From positions 62,001 to 126,000 of the forward strand of contig NZ_LNSG01000010.1 of NCBI RefSeq assembly GCF_001468395.1: 64,000 nucleotides of DNA, given 5' to 3'. Below, one piece after another: positions 1 to 8,350 of this stretch; position 1 is the stretch's first letter; every line of letters starts with the position of its first letter. Position numbers and translations under genes: made by a program. The notes below the pieces were generated by a model that saw only the letters and a program-made list of their open reading frames with translations, made no database searches and had not been told where the DNA came from. The stretch is from Sphingopyxis sp. H073. GTDB lineage: Bacteria; Pseudomonadota; Alphaproteobacteria; Sphingomonadales; Sphingomonadaceae.

Positions 1-73
1 CGGCAAATATGGCCTGCAGACGATGTGTGAAGGGGGCGGCCAGGCCAACGTCACGATCGTCGAGCGGCTTTAA
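1..73 (+). CDS. Thiolase (acetyl-CoA acetyltransferase), C-terminal end only
   Basis: The first 73 bases, read from base 2, encode the last 23 residues of a protein ending in GLQTMCEGGGQANVTIVERL and a TAA stop at 71-73. The C-G-G-G-Q-A-N pattern near the C terminus is the classic end of type I/II thiolases, where the cysteine of C-x-G is the second catalytic cysteine. The rest of the gene lies outside the window. It is followed by an SDR dehydrogenase and a thioesterase on the same strand, which fits a fatty acyl-CoA or hydroxyacyl-CoA pathway. Confidence 0.8.
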   Translation, partial: GKYGLQTMCEGGGQANVTIVERL

Positions 74-80
74 GAAATCT

Positions 81-190
81 CCCCTCCCGCTTGCGGGAGG
101 GGGCGTCACGAAGCACGTGACTCGTGACACGGGAGGGCCTGCGAGCTGCCTCCCCCATGCCCCACCCAAACCCTCCCCTGAAGGGGAGGG
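81..190. repeat. Two GC-rich hairpins between thiolase and SDR genes
   Basis: Two short perfect inverted repeats flank this intergenic stretch: cccctcccgc (81-90) with gcgggagggg (93-102), and ccctcccc (171-178) with ggggaggg (183-190). The first follows the thiolase stop by seven bases and could stop or stabilise the transcript, but no U-tract follows, so a factor-independent terminator is not clear. Similar GC-rich hairpins recur elsewhere in the window. Confidence 0.5.
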
Positions 191-208
191 CTTTTTCAGG
201 AGAAACCC

Positions 209-991
209 ATGAAACTCGATTCCACCGTATCCGCCGTCGTTACCGGGGGCGCCTCGGGCCTTGGCGCCGCGACGGCGCGCGCGCTCGCCGCCAAGGGCGT
301 CAAGGTCGCGATCTTCGACCTGCAGGAAGAGAAAGGCACCGCGCTCGCGGCCGAACTCGGCGGCGTGTTCTGCGAATGCAACGTCACCGACGACGCGTCG
401 GTCGACGCCGCCTTTGCCAAGTCGCGCGCCGCGATCGGACAGGAGCGCATCCTCGTCAATTGCGCGGGCACCGGCAATGCGATCAAGACCGCGAGCCGCA
501 GCAAGGAAGACGGCAGCATCAAGCATTTCCCGCTCGATGCCTTCAACTGGATCATCCAGATCAACCTCGTCGGCACCTTCCGCTGCATTGCCAAGTCGGC
601 GGCGGGGATGATGACGCTCGACCCGATGGAAGACGGCGAGCGCGGAGCGATCGTCAACACCGCGTCGGTCGCGGCAGAGGACGGCCAGATGGGTCAGGCG
701 GCCTATTCGGCGTCGAAGGGCGGCGTCGTCGGCATGACGCTCCCCGTGGCGCGCGACCTTGCGTCGGAGAATATCCGCGTCAACACGATCCTGCCCGGCA
801 TCTTCGACACCCCGCTGCTCGCCGGCGCGCCGCAGAATGTCCGCGACGCGCTCGGCGCCTCGGTGCTCAACCCGAAGCGTCTCGGCAATCCGGCCGAATA
901 TGCCAATCTCGCGCTCTGCATGATCGAGAATGGCTATTTCAACGGCGAGGACGTCCGCCTCGACGGCGGCATCCGCATGGCGCCGCGCTGA
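209..991 (+). CDS. SDR-family dehydrogenase, probably 3-hydroxyacyl-CoA dehydrogenase type
   Basis: 260-residue short-chain dehydrogenase. The NAD(P)-binding TGGASGLG motif lies at about residues 12-19, a cofactor-specifying Asp follows in IFDLQ, NCAGTG gives the NAG-type motif, and YSASKGG carries the catalytic Tyr and Lys. The pattern resembles the HSD17B10/type 2 3-hydroxyacyl-CoA dehydrogenase group, which oxidises 3-hydroxyacyl-CoA with NAD+. Location between a thiolase end and a thioesterase supports a role in acyl-CoA metabolism. The ATG follows a good purine-rich site (aggag at 199-203). The thioesterase starts two bases after its stop, so the two genes are probably cotranscribed. Substrate is inferred. 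Confidence 0.85.
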   Translation: MKLDSTVSAVVTGGASGLGAATARALAAKGVKVAIFDLQEEKGTALAAELGGVFCECNVTDDASVDAAFAKSRAAIGQERILVNCAGTGNAIKTASRSKEDGSIKHFPLDAFNWIIQINLVGTFRCIAKSAAGMMTLDPMEDGERGAIVNTASVAAEDGQMGQAAYSASKGGVVGMTLPVARDLASENIRVNTILPGIFDTPLLAGAPQNVRDALGASVLNPKRLGNPAEYANLALCMIENGYFNGEDVRLDGGIRMAPR

Positions 992-992
992 T

Positions 993-1430
993 ATGCCGAA
1001 ACCGGAAAGCTGGCGGCTCGACGCCGCCAGCTACCCCGTCCGCATCGAACTGCAGACGCGGTTCCAGGACATGGACATCAACGGCCACCTCAACAATGTG
1101 GCCTTCGCAGCGCTGTTCGAAAGCGGCCGCGTCCTGCTGAACCGCGAAATCCGCCCGTGGGAGGAACGCCCGGCGAACGAGCGCACGATGGTCGCGGCGG
1201 TCGAGATCAATTATCTCGCCGAGGGCAATTTCCCCGATCCGGTCCAGATCGCGACCGGCATCGGCCGCCTCGGCACCTCGAGCTGGACGATCGTGCAGGC
1301 GATGTTCCAGAACGGCCGCTGCATCGCGACCTGCGACACGGTGGTCGTGTGCCGCACCGACGGTCAGGCAAAATCGCTGCGGGCGGAGATGGTCGCCGAG
1401 CTGGAAGCCAAGCTGGCGAGGGCGGCCTAG
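993..1430 (+). CDS. Hot-dog-fold acyl-CoA thioesterase
   Basis: 145-residue protein. QTRFQDMDINGHLNN near residues 21-35 is the hallmark of the 4-hydroxybenzoyl-CoA thioesterase/YbgC-like hot-dog family, with the conserved Asp and the HxNN segment that forms the acyl-CoA site. Length is normal for a single hot-dog domain. I chose the ATG at 993, two bases after the SDR stop, because the longer reading frame (from 930) would start inside the SDR gene. The gene likely hydrolyses an acyl-CoA made or used by the upstream thiolase/SDR pair; the substrate cannot be read from sequence. Confidence 0.85.
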   Translation: MPKPESWRLDAASYPVRIELQTRFQDMDINGHLNNVAFAALFESGRVLLNREIRPWEERPANERTMVAAVEINYLAEGNFPDPVQIATGIGRLGTSSWTIVQAMFQNGRCIATCDTVVVCRTDGQAKSLRAEMVAELEAKLARAA

Positions 1431-1444
1431 CCAAACCTCACCTT

Positions 1445-1520
1445 CGTCATCCCGGACTTGATCCGGGATCCGTTATTCCAGCGCTGCGTAAGTGGATCCC
1501 GGATCAAGTCCGGGATGACG
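1445..1520. repeat. Dispersed inverted repeat (cccggacttgatccggg family)
   Basis: Arms at 1445-1468 and 1497-1520 are exact inverse complements; the arm core is cccggacttgatccggga. It lies in the gap between the thioesterase and the convergent gmk gene, so it may act as a bidirectional transcript end. A further arm with the same core occurs at 61563-61590, so this is a dispersed family in this genome. Confidence 0.75.
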
Positions 1521-1544
1521 ACAAAAAGTCAGGGCGAGCCTGCT

Positions 1545-2207
1545 TCAAAGCTTCCTGTCCGCGTCGGGCACCGACCGGATCAGGTCGCGTGCGAAGCCGA
1601 TCAGGCCGATCTGGCGGCGGCGCTTCAGCCGCTCGGCGCGCAGAATCGCCATCACCTCGCCATAGCATTCCTCGACCGCGTCGTTGATCAGCACATAGTC
1701 ATAGCCGTCCCAGTGGCTGATCTCGTTCGCGGCGCGCTCCATCCGCGCGGCGATCACTTCGTCGCTGTCGGTCTTGCGCGACCGCAGCCGCCGTTCGAGC
1801 TCGTCCATCGTCGGCGGCAGGACGAAGACGCGCACGACGTCGGGGCCGGCCTCCTGATAAAGCTGCTGCGCGCCCTGCCAGTCGATGTCGAACAATACAT
1901 CCTTGCCCGCCGCGAGCATTTCCTCGACCGGCGCGCGCGGGGTGCCGTAGCGGTGGCCGAAGACATGCGCCCATTCGAGGAATTCGCCGTCGGCCGCCAT
2001 CTTCTTGAAGGTGTCGGTATCGACGAAATGATAATGGACGCCGTCGACCTCGCCCGGGCGCGGCGGGCGTGTGGTGGCGGAGATCGAGAGCGCGATATCC
2101 TTGTCGGCTTCGAGCATCATGCGCGAGATGGTCGTCTTGCCCGCGCCCGAGGGCGAGGAGAGGACGAAGAGTACGCCGCGGCGGTTGAGATGGACGCTTT
2201 CGGTCAT
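1545..2207 (-). CDS. gmk: Guanylate kinase
   Basis: 220-residue protein that phosphorylates GMP to GDP with ATP in purine nucleotide synthesis. The Walker A loop SSPSGAGKTT is near residues 17-26, followed by the conserved TTRPPRPGEVDGVHYHF GMP-binding segment near residues 45-61 and the EWAHVFGHRYGTP stretch. FDIDWQGAQQL is the guanylate-kinase signature that follows. Length matches the family (about 205-220). It is transcribed away from the divergent DUF2585 gene. A housekeeping gene in normal form. Confidence 0.97.
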   Translation of the reverse strand: MTESVHLNRRGVLFVLSSPSGAGKTTISRMMLEADKDIALSISATTRPPRPGEVDGVHYHFVDTDTFKKMAADGEFLEWAHVFGHRYGTPRAPVEEMLAAGKDVLFDIDWQGAQQLYQEAGPDVVRVFVLPPTMDELERRLRSRKTDSDEVIAARMERAANEISHWDGYDYVLINDAVEECYGEVMAILRAERLKRRRQIGLIGFARDLIRSVPDADRKL

Positions 2208-2254
2208 GCGCGCTATTCGCGCGGGTGAGGGCAGCGGTCAAGGGGGAGAGACGG

Positions 2255-2818
2255 ATGGCGGGGATGTCGCGCAAGGGCTGGCTGGTTACCGCGGCGCTGC
2301 TCGCGCTGCTGGGCGCGATCCTCTTCGCGATGGGGCGCCCGCCGATCTGCCCATGCGGCACGGTCAGCCTGTGGCACGGCATCGTCCAGTCGAACCAGAA
2401 CAGCCAGCAGATTTCGGACTGGTACAGCTTCAGCCATATCATCCACGGCTTCATCTTTTTCGGCCTGTCGCGCTGGCTGATGCCGTCGCGGCCCTTCTGG
2501 GTCGCGCTGGCGCTGGCGATCGGGATCGAGGGCGCGTGGGAGATATTGGAGAACTCGCCGATCATCATCGACCGCTATCGCGAGGTGACGATGGCCTATG
2601 GCTATTCGGGCGATTCGATCCTGAACTCGGTCAGCGACACGGCGTTCATGGTGCTGGGCTTCCTCGCCGCGAGCCGGATGCGCTGGTGGGTCACGGTGGT
2701 GCTTGCCATTGCCTTCGAGCTGTTCACGCTGTGGACGATCCGCGACAATCTGACGCTCAATGTCCTGATGCTGGTCGCACCGGTCGAGGCGGTGAAGGAG
2801 TGGCAGGCGGGCGGTTAG
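2255..2818 (+). CDS. DUF2585/UPF0314 family membrane protein
   Basis: 187-residue protein with about five hydrophobic segments, including an N-terminal one (WLVTAALLALLGAILFAMG). The CPCGTVSLWHG segment, the WYSFSHIIHGFIFFG stretch and EGAWEILENSPIIIDRYR are typical of the alphaproteobacterial UPF0314/DUF2585 family of unknown function. I chose the ATG at 2255 since ggggagag lies just upstream; the longer frame would begin at 2225. The stop codon overlaps the stop of the convergent gene by three bases. Confidence 0.85.
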   Translation: MAGMSRKGWLVTAALLALLGAILFAMGRPPICPCGTVSLWHGIVQSNQNSQQISDWYSFSHIIHGFIFFGLSRWLMPSRPFWVALALAIGIEGAWEILENSPIIIDRYREVTMAYGYSGDSILNSVSDTAFMVLGFLAASRMRWWVTVVLAIAFELFTLWTIRDNLTLNVLMLVAPVEAVKEWQAGG

Positions 2819-3153
2819 TGGATGGCCGCGTGCCCGTTCGCATCGATCGGGATTTCGGGCGGGAGTGCGTCGCCCAGCATTTCGCCGTCGGTCGGCGGCT
2901 CGCCGTTCGCCGCGAGTTTCGCGGTCGCGGCCTGCATGTCCGCGGCCGCCTGCCGCGCCTCGGCACGATCGGCCCATTTCTTGGTGAGATAGGCGGCGGC
3001 GGCGGTCGCGGCGAGTACCGCATAGCGCTGCGGAAACAGGCGCCGCGCCGCGAACAGCGTTCCCGCGCCGATCACCGCGCCCGCGATGGGGTGATGATTT
3101 TTCTGGCGTCCGATCGCGCTTCCAAGCACGCCGCCGATGATCCGTCCCATCAT
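2815..3153 (-). CDS. Small glycine-rich, membrane-associated hypothetical protein
   Basis: 112-residue protein that starts MGRIIGGVLGSAIG and carries a weakly hydrophobic N-terminal half (GAVIGAGTLFAARRLFP, YAVLAATAAAAYL) and a charged C-terminal half. The start is the ATG-ATG pair at 3153 because aaggaga lies just upstream; a longer frame to 3174 lacks a site. I do not recognise a named domain. It lies between fumC and the convergent DUF2585 gene and may be the last gene of the fumC-side unit. Confidence 0.6.
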   Translation of the reverse strand: MMGRIIGGVLGSAIGRQKNHHPIAGAVIGAGTLFAARRLFPQRYAVLAATAAAAYLTKKWADRAEARQAAADMQAATAKLAANGEPPTDGEMLGDALPPEIPIDANGHAAIH

Positions 3154-3191
3154 CTTTCTCTCCTTCCCCTCCATAAATGCCTCGCGCGTGC

Positions 3192-4589
3192 TCAGGGTTC
3201 CGGCCCCAACATCGTGCGCGGATCGACGACGCGGTCGAAGGTCGCGCCATCGACATAGCCGAGATCGAGCGCTGCGTCGCGCAATGTCGATCCGGTCTCA
3301 TGCGCGTGCTTGGCGATCTTCGCGGCCTTGTCATAGCCGATTTCGGGGGCGAGCGCCGTCACCAGCATCAGCGAGCGGTTCATCAACTCGTCGATGCGCG
3401 CGCGGTTGGGCTCGATCCCGACGACGCAATGTTCGGTGAAGCCCGCCATGCCGATGGCGAGCAGTTCGATCGAGCGGAGTACATTCGAGCCGATCAGCGG
3501 CTTGAAGACGTTGAGTTCGAGATGCCCCTGGAGCCCCCCGATGGTGACGGCCTGATGGTTGCCGATCACCTGCGCCGCGACCATCGTCAGCATCTCGCAC
3601 TGCGTCGGGTTGACCTTGCCGGGCATGATCGAGCTTCCGGGCTCATTCGCGGGCAGGTCGAGCTCGCCGAAACCCGCGCGCGGACCCGATCCGAGCAGGC
3701 GGATGTCGTTGGCAATCTTGGTCAGCGCGACGCCAAGCGTGTTGAGCGCGCCCGAGAAGAAGACGAGCCCGTCGTTCGACGCCAGCGCCTCGAACTTGTT
3801 GGGTGCCGGCTCGAAAGCGATGCCGGTCGCTTTCGACAGTTCGGCGGCCATGGCAACGTCGAAGCCCGCAGGCGCGTTGAGCCCGGTGCCGACGGCCGTG
3901 CCGCCCTGCGCGAGCTTGCAGACATTGTGCGCCAGCGCGCCTTCGATCCGCGCGCGGCACGCCATGAGCTGCGCGACATAGCCCGAAAATTCCTGCCCCA
4001 GGGTCAGCGGGGTCGCATCCTGCAAATGGGTGCGGCCGATCTTGACGATGTCGCCCCAGACCGCCGCTTTCGCAGCGAGCGCATCGGTGAGCTCGGCCAG
4101 CGCGGGGAGCAGCCGCACGGTCGTCTCGACCGCGACCGCGACGTGGAGCGCGGTCGGGAAGCTGTCGTTCGACGACTGGCCCATGTTGACATGGTCGTTG
4201 GGGTGGACGGGTGACTTGCCGCCACGCGTGCCCGCAAGCCTTTCGTTGGCGATTCCCGCGATGACCTCGTTCGCGTTCATGTTCGACTGGGTGCCGCTAC
4301 CCGTCTGCCAGATCGCGAGCGGGAACTCGTCGTCATACTCGCCCGCGACGACCGCATCGGCGGCGGCGGCGATCGCGTCGGCGAGCGCTGCGTCGAGCCC
4401 GTGCGCGCGGTTGACGCGGGCGGCGGCGCCCTTGACCCGCGCGAGCGCGTGGACGATCGGCAGCGGCATGCGCTCGTGCGGCGGGAAGGCGAAATTGTGC
4501 CGGCTGCGCTCGGTCTGCGCGCCCCAATAGGCGGCGGCGGGAACCTCGATTTCGCCGATGCTGTCGCTCTCGATCCGCATTTCGCTCAT
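3192..4589 (-). CDS. fumC: Fumarate hydratase, class II
   Basis: 465-residue enzyme that interconverts fumarate and malate in the TCA cycle without an iron-sulfur cluster. [15 protein letters not shown] is the fumarase/aspartase superfamily signature loop containing the catalytic Ser. The [13 protein letters not shown] and [14 protein letters not shown] segments build the substrate site, and TGLNAPAGF and the central helix segments are in normal order. Length is typical (about 460-467). The start is set at 4589 because [18 protein letters not shown] matches the family; the ATG overlaps the stop of the upstream membrane gene by four bases (ATGA), so the two are probably translationally coupled. 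Confidence 0.97.
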   Translation of the reverse strand: MSEMRIESDSIGEIEVPAAAYWGAQTERSRHNFAFPPHERMPLPIVHALARVKGAAARVNRAHGLDAALADAIAAAADAVVAGEYDDEFPLAIWQTGSGTQSNMNANEVIAGIANERLAGTRGGKSPVHPNDHVNMGQSSNDSFPTALHVAVAVETTVRLLPALAELTDALAAKAAVWGDIVKIGRTHLQDATPLTLGQEFSGYVAQLMACRARIEGALAHNVCKLAQGGTAVGTGLNAPAGFDVAMAAELSKATGIAFEPAPNKFEALASNDGLVFFSGALNTLGVALTKIANDIRLLGSGPRAGFGELDLPANEPGSSIMPGKVNPTQCEMLTMVAAQVIGNHQAVTIGGLQGHLELNVFKPLIGSNVLRSIELLAIGMAGFTEHCVVGIEPNRARIDELMNRSLMLVTALAPEIGYDKAAKIAKHAHETGSTLRDAALDLGYVDGATFDRVVDPRTMLGPEP

Positions 4590-4900
4590 GCCAGCAGCAT
4601 CCTTGTGACCAAAATCGCCCCCGCCCAGATCATCGCGACGAGGCCGAGCAATTGCCAATAGCCGCTCTCGCCGACGCGGCGGCGCAGCCATGCGGCCGCG
4701 ATCCACACCAGCACCAGCGTCGGGGTCAGGACGAGCAGGCTGAAACGGAGCAGTCCGTCGGCGATCTGACCCCCGGCATAGCCGCCCTCGAACAGCGCAT
4801 AGCCCTCGACACCCCACCAGAAGGCACCGGTGAGAACGAGCATGCCCGCGAGGGCCCAATATTGCCAGAAGCGGCTGGGAGGCCAAGCGGGCCCCGGCAT
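4586..4900 (-). CDS. Small integral membrane protein, unknown function
   Basis: 104-residue protein with three predicted membrane segments: [41 protein letters not shown] and [19 protein letters not shown]. No motif names it. Its stop overlaps the fumC start (ATGA), and it lies one base from the end of the sspB-like gene, so sspB, this gene and fumC form a tight unit read leftwards. The coupling with fumC suggests coexpression, not function. Confidence 0.75.
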   Translation of the reverse strand: MPGPAWPPSRFWQYWALAGMLVLTGAFWWGVEGYALFEGGYAGGQIADGLLRFSLLVLTPTLVLVWIAAAWLRRRVGESGYWQLLGLVAMIWAGAILVTRMLLA

Positions 4901-4901
4901 G

Positions 4902-5384
4902 CTATTTCTTTTTGCCGAAATCCACGGTCACGACGTTGGAGCCGTCCTCACTGACGACCTCGGGGCGGTCGTTGTCGGCTTCGTCGTGTGGCTCGGGGGC
5001 TTCGATATCGTCGTCGCTGACCTGGAACTGCAGTCCGAAGTCGACCGACGGATCGACGAAAGCGGTGATCGCCGCATAGGGGATCGTGAGCATCGATGGC
5101 GTCTGGTTGAACGACAGGCCGACGCTGAAATGATCCTCTTCGACCGTCAGATCCCAGAAGCGGTTCTGGAGCACGATCGTCATCTCGTCGGGGAATTTGG
5201 CGATCAGATGTGCAGGGATGTCGACTCCCGGCGCCTGCGTCTTGAAGGTGATATAGAAATGATGCTCGCCCGGCAGGCTGTCATGCCCCTCGATCTGGCT
5301 GAGCACGCGGCCGACCACGGCACGCAGGGCATCCTGCACGATTTCGTCATAGGGAATCAGGCTGTCGCGGACATCGTCGGTCAT
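4902..5384 (-). CDS. sspB: SspB-family ClpXP adaptor protein
   Basis: 160-residue protein. LIPYDEIVQDALRAVVGRVL at the N terminus, the HHFYITFKTQAPGVDIP strand region, LRNRFWDL-like sequence (LQNRFWDLTVEEDHFSVGLSF) and FVDPSVDFGLQF match the alphaproteobacterial SspB family, which tethers ssrA-tagged proteins to ClpXP for degradation. The acidic linker and the short basic tail ending DFGKKK are typical: the C-terminal tail docks on ClpX. I chose the ATG at 5384 (MTDDVRDS) because upstream in-frame codons overlap the divergent hisB promoter zone. Confidence 0.88.
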   Translation of the reverse strand: MTDDVRDSLIPYDEIVQDALRAVVGRVLSQIEGHDSLPGEHHFYITFKTQAPGVDIPAHLIAKFPDEMTIVLQNRFWDLTVEEDHFSVGLSFNQTPSMLTIPYAAITAFVDPSVDFGLQFQVSDDDIEAPEPHDEADNDRPEVVSEDGSNVVTVDFGKKK

Positions 5385-5478
5385 GCGCGGGGGATGAACG
5401 CGGCGCGCGCGCCGGTCAAGAGGGGGCAGGGCGGAGAATCGCCTTGCAACGTGAAACACAGGCTCTAAGGCGTCGGCC

Positions 5479-6066
5479 ATGCGAACCGCCACTGTCCAGC
5501 GCACGACCAAGGAAACGGATATCGCGATCACCGTCAATCTGGACGGCACGGGCGATTATTCGGTGTCCACCGGCATCGGTTTCCTCGATCATATGGTCGA
5601 GCAATTGTCGCGCCATTCGCTGATCGACATTGCGATGACGGTGAAGGGCGACCTTCACATCGACCAGCATCACACCGTCGAGGACAGCGCGCTCGCGCTC
5701 GGCGAAGCGGTCGCGACGGCGCTCGGCGACAAACGCGGCATCGCCCGCTACGGCGAGGCGCACGCGCCGATGGACGAGACGCTGACGCGCTGCGTGCTCG
5801 ACATTTCGGGGCGTCCGCACTGCGTCTATAAATCGAGCTTCTCGCAGCCGCGGCTCGGAGAGATGGACACCGAGATGTTCCCGCACTGGTTCCACAGTTT
5901 CGCGCAGACCGCGGGCATCACGCTGCACATCGAGACGCTGTACGGCGAGAATAATCACCACATCGCCGAAAGCATGTACAAGGCGCTTGCCCGGGCGCTG
6001 CGTCAGGCCGTCGAGATCGACCCGCGCAAGGGCGATGCGATTCCCTCGACCAAGGGTGTGCTCTAG
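5479..6066 (+). CDS. hisB: Imidazoleglycerol-phosphate dehydratase
   Basis: 195-residue HisB, which converts imidazole glycerol phosphate to imidazole acetol phosphate in histidine synthesis. [31 protein letters not shown] with the metal-binding His pair and Glu, and the second [21 protein letters not shown] motif are all present, as the manganese sites require. Length is standard for the monofunctional enzyme. It begins the hisB-hisH-hisA-hisF run; hisH starts nine bases after its stop. Confidence 0.97.
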   Translation: MRTATVQRTTKETDIAITVNLDGTGDYSVSTGIGFLDHMVEQLSRHSLIDIAMTVKGDLHIDQHHTVEDSALALGEAVATALGDKRGIARYGEAHAPMDETLTRCVLDISGRPHCVYKSSFSQPRLGEMDTEMFPHWFHSFAQTAGITLHIETLYGENNHHIAESMYKALARALRQAVEIDPRKGDAIPSTKGVL

Positions 6067-6075
6067 GAGCCGTCC

Positions 6076-6684
6076 ATGAGCGCCATTGCCCTGATCGACT
6101 ATGGCGCGGGCAATCTTCGCTCGGTGCATAATGCGCTCGTCGCGGCGGGCGCGGAGAATGTTGCCGTCACCGCCGATCCCGATGTCGTCGGACAAGCCGA
6201 CCGCATCGTGCTGCCCGGCGTCGGAGCGTTTGCTGCCTGCATGAACGGGCTTTCTGCCATCGACGGGCTGATCGATGCGATGGACCGTCGCGTGCGCCAG
6301 GAGGGCGCGCCCTTCCTCGGCATCTGCGTCGGCATGCAATTGCTCGCCGATGCAGGAGAGGAGCATGGCACGTACAAGGGACTCGGCTGGATCGGTGGCA
6401 CGGTCCGCGCGTTCGCCCCGGCGCCGGGCCTGCGTATCCCGCACATGGGATGGAACGACGTCGTTCCCACGTTGGCGCATCCGGTGATCGCGGCGGGCGA
6501 GGCCTATTATCTGCACGGCTATCATTTCGCCGATGTGGTCGATGTCGCCGCGACGAGCAGCCATGGCACGTCCTTCACCGCCGCGGTGGCGAAGGACAAT
6601 ATCGTCGGCGTCCAATATCACCCCGAAAAGAGCCAGGCCTATGGCCTCGCCACGCTCGAAAGGTTCATCAATTGGCGGCCCTGA
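6076..6684 (+). CDS. hisH: Imidazole glycerol phosphate synthase, glutamine amidotransferase subunit
   Basis: 202-residue class I glutaminase that supplies ammonia to His[16 protein letters not shown] opens the protein; [12 protein letters not shown] carries the nucleophilic Cys; and [13 protein letters not shown] carries the catalytic His and Glu, completing the triad. [12 protein letters not shown] forms the oxyanion strand. It lies between hisB and hisA and its 3' end overlaps the proposed hisA start by 13 bases. Confidence 0.97.
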   Translation: MSAIALIDYGAGNLRSVHNALVAAGAENVAVTADPDVVGQADRIVLPGVGAFAACMNGLSAIDGLIDAMDRRVRQEGAPFLGICVGMQLLADAGEEHGTYKGLGWIGGTVRAFAPAPGLRIPHMGWNDVVPTLAHPVIAAGEAYYLHGYHFADVVDVAATSSHGTSFTAAVAKDNIVGVQYHPEKSQAYGLATLERFINWRP

Positions 6685-7406
6685 CCATCTTTCCCGCGAT
6701 CGATCTCAAGGGCGGGCAGGTGGTGCGGCTCGCCGAGGGCGATATGGCGCGCGCGACCGTCTATGGCGACGATCCGTCGGCGCAGGCGCGGCTGTTTGCG
6801 GGCGCGGGCGCAACGCATCTGCATGTCGTCGATCTCGACGGCGCCTTTGCCGGCGCAAGCGTCAACGGCACGGCGGTCGAGAGCATCATCGCCGCCTTTC
6901 CGGGCAAGGTGCAGGTCGGCGGAGGAATCCGCGACCGCGCGGGGGTCGACCGCTGGCTCGCGCTCGGCGTCGAACGCGTGATCATCGGCACTGCGGCGCT
7001 GAAAGACCCCCAATTTGTCAAATCGGCGGCGCGCGACCTTCCCGGCCGGATCGTCGTCGGGGTCGATGCGCGCGATGGCATGGTCGCGACCGAGGGCTGG
7101 GCCGACGTGTCCGACGTCCGCGTCGAGGATCTTGCGCGCCGCTTCGAGGATGCGGGTGTCGCCGCCTTGCTCTTCACCGACGTCGGCCGCGACGGGTTGC
7201 TCAAGGGCTGCAATGTCGAGGCGACGGTTGCGCTCGCGCAGGCGGTCGATATCCCGGTGATCGCGAGCGGCGGGGTCGCCGATATCCACGACATCCACGC
7301 GCTGCGCCCGCATGTCGCCGACGGAATCGAAGGCGTGATCACCGGCCGCGCGCTCTACGACGGCCGCCTCGATCTTGCCCAGGCGATTGCGGCGGGCGCG
7401 GCATGA
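6672..7406 (+). CDS. hisA: Phosphoribosylformimino-5-aminoimidazole carboxamide ribotide isomerase
   Basis: 244-residue TIM-barrel isomerase of histidine synthesis. [14 protein letters not shown] opens the barrel with the catalytic Asp; [31 protein letters not shown] and [14 protein letters not shown] (second catalytic Asp) follow, then [11 protein letters not shown] and [11 protein letters not shown] phosphate loops. I propose the TTG at 6672 (reading M-A-A-L-T-I) because no ATG precedes FPAIDL without running far into hisH; CTG at 6681 is the alternative. The gene overlaps hisH and is separated from hisF by an unusual repeat-bearing gap. Confidence 0.93.
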   Translation: MAALTIFPAIDLKGGQVVRLAEGDMARATVYGDDPSAQARLFAGAGATHLHVVDLDGAFAGASVNGTAVESIIAAFPGKVQVGGGIRDRAGVDRWLALGVERVIIGTAALKDPQFVKSAARDLPGRIVVGVDARDGMVATEGWADVSDVRVEDLARRFEDAGVAALLFTDVGRDGLLKGCNVEATVALAQAVDIPVIASGGVADIHDIHALRPHVADGIEGVITGRALYDGRLDLAQAIAAGAA

Positions 7407-7422
7407 CCCGCCGTCCCACTCG

Positions 7423-7502
7423 CGTTCGCATCGAGCGCAGTCGAGATGCCCATCGGTATGGCGCGGCCCTGAAGGGTGTCTCGACTTCGCTCGACACGAA
7501 CG
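7423..7502. repeat. Imperfect inverted repeat in the hisA-hisF gap
   Basis: Arms at 7423-7450 (cgttcgcatcgagcgcagtc and on) and 7474-7502 (revcomp cgttcgtgtcgagcgaagtc and on) are inverse complements with only a few paired changes. The 115-bp gap between hisA (stop 7406) and hisF (start 7522) is almost wholly this element. The gtgtcgagcgaagtcgag core is a type of short dispersed repeat seen in this group; the compensating changes suggest a conserved hairpin in the his mRNA. Confidence 0.7.
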
Positions 7503-7521
7503 GGGTTGAGAGATTAGCGGC

Positions 7522-8286
7522 ATGACCGTCCGCGTCCGCGTCATCCCCTGCCTCGACGTCGCCGACGGGCGCGTGGTCAAGGGCGTGAATTTCGTCGACC
7601 TGCGCGATGCAGGCGACCCGGTCGAGGCGGCGCGCGCCTATGACGCCGCGGGCGCCGACGAGCTTTGCTTTCTCGACATTTCGGCCAGCCATCAGGGGCG
7701 CGGGACGTTGCTTGACATGGTCAGCCGCACCGCCGAGGTCTGCTTCATGCCGCTGACCGTGGGCGGCGGGGTACGCAGCGCCGACGATGCGCGCGCTCTG
7801 CTGCTCGCGGGCGCCGACAAGGTCGCGGTGAACAGCGCCGCGGTCGCGCGGCCCGAACTCGTCGCCGACATAGCCGACCGCTTCGGCAGCCAGTGCGCGG
7901 TCGGCAGTATCGACGCGCGGCGGGTCGGCGAAGGGCGATGGGAGATTTTCACCCACGGCGGGCGCAAGCCTACCGGCGTCGATGCGCTCGACCATGCCGT
8001 CCGGCTTGCCGAAATGGGCGCGGGCGAGCTGCTGGTCACCAGCATGGACCGCGACGGGACGAAGGACGGCTATGATCTGGCGCTCACCCGCGCGATCGCC
8101 GATGCGGTCGGCGTGCCGGTGATCGCCTCGGGGGGCGTCGGCACCCTCGATCATCTGGTCGCGGGGGTGATCGAGGGCGGCGCGAGCGCGGTGCTCGCTG
8201 CCAGCATCTTCCACTTCGGCGAAGCGACGATCGCCGAGGCCCATGCGCGGCTCGCCGCCGCCGGATTGCCGGTCCGCGCGCATTAG
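7522..8286 (+). CDS. hisF: Imidazole glycerol phosphate synthase, cyclase subunit
   Basis: 254-residue TIM-barrel cyclase that joins ammonia from HisH with PRFAR to give imidazole glycerol phosphate and [35 protein letters not shown] carries the catalytic Asp11-type residue; [44 protein letters not shown] (catalytic Asp) and [11 protein letters not shown] are in normal order. No hisI or hisE follows it here: the next gene is a cation antiporter, so the cluster ends at hisF. Confidence 0.97.
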   Translation: MTVRVRVIPCLDVADGRVVKGVNFVDLRDAGDPVEAARAYDAAGADELCFLDISASHQGRGTLLDMVSRTAEVCFMPLTVGGGVRSADDARALLLAGADKVAVNSAAVARPELVADIADRFGSQCAVGSIDARRVGEGRWEIFTHGGRKPTGVDALDHAVRLAEMGAGELLVTSMDRDGTKDGYDLALTRAIADAVGVPVIASGGVGTLDHLVAGVIEGGASAVLAASIFHFGEATIAEAHARLAAAGLPVRAH

Positions 8287-8350
8287 GTTCAGGACCCATT
8301 AATTCCGGGCGGGGGTGGTCACGGCTGGAGGGGGCTGCAATAAAAGTCCC

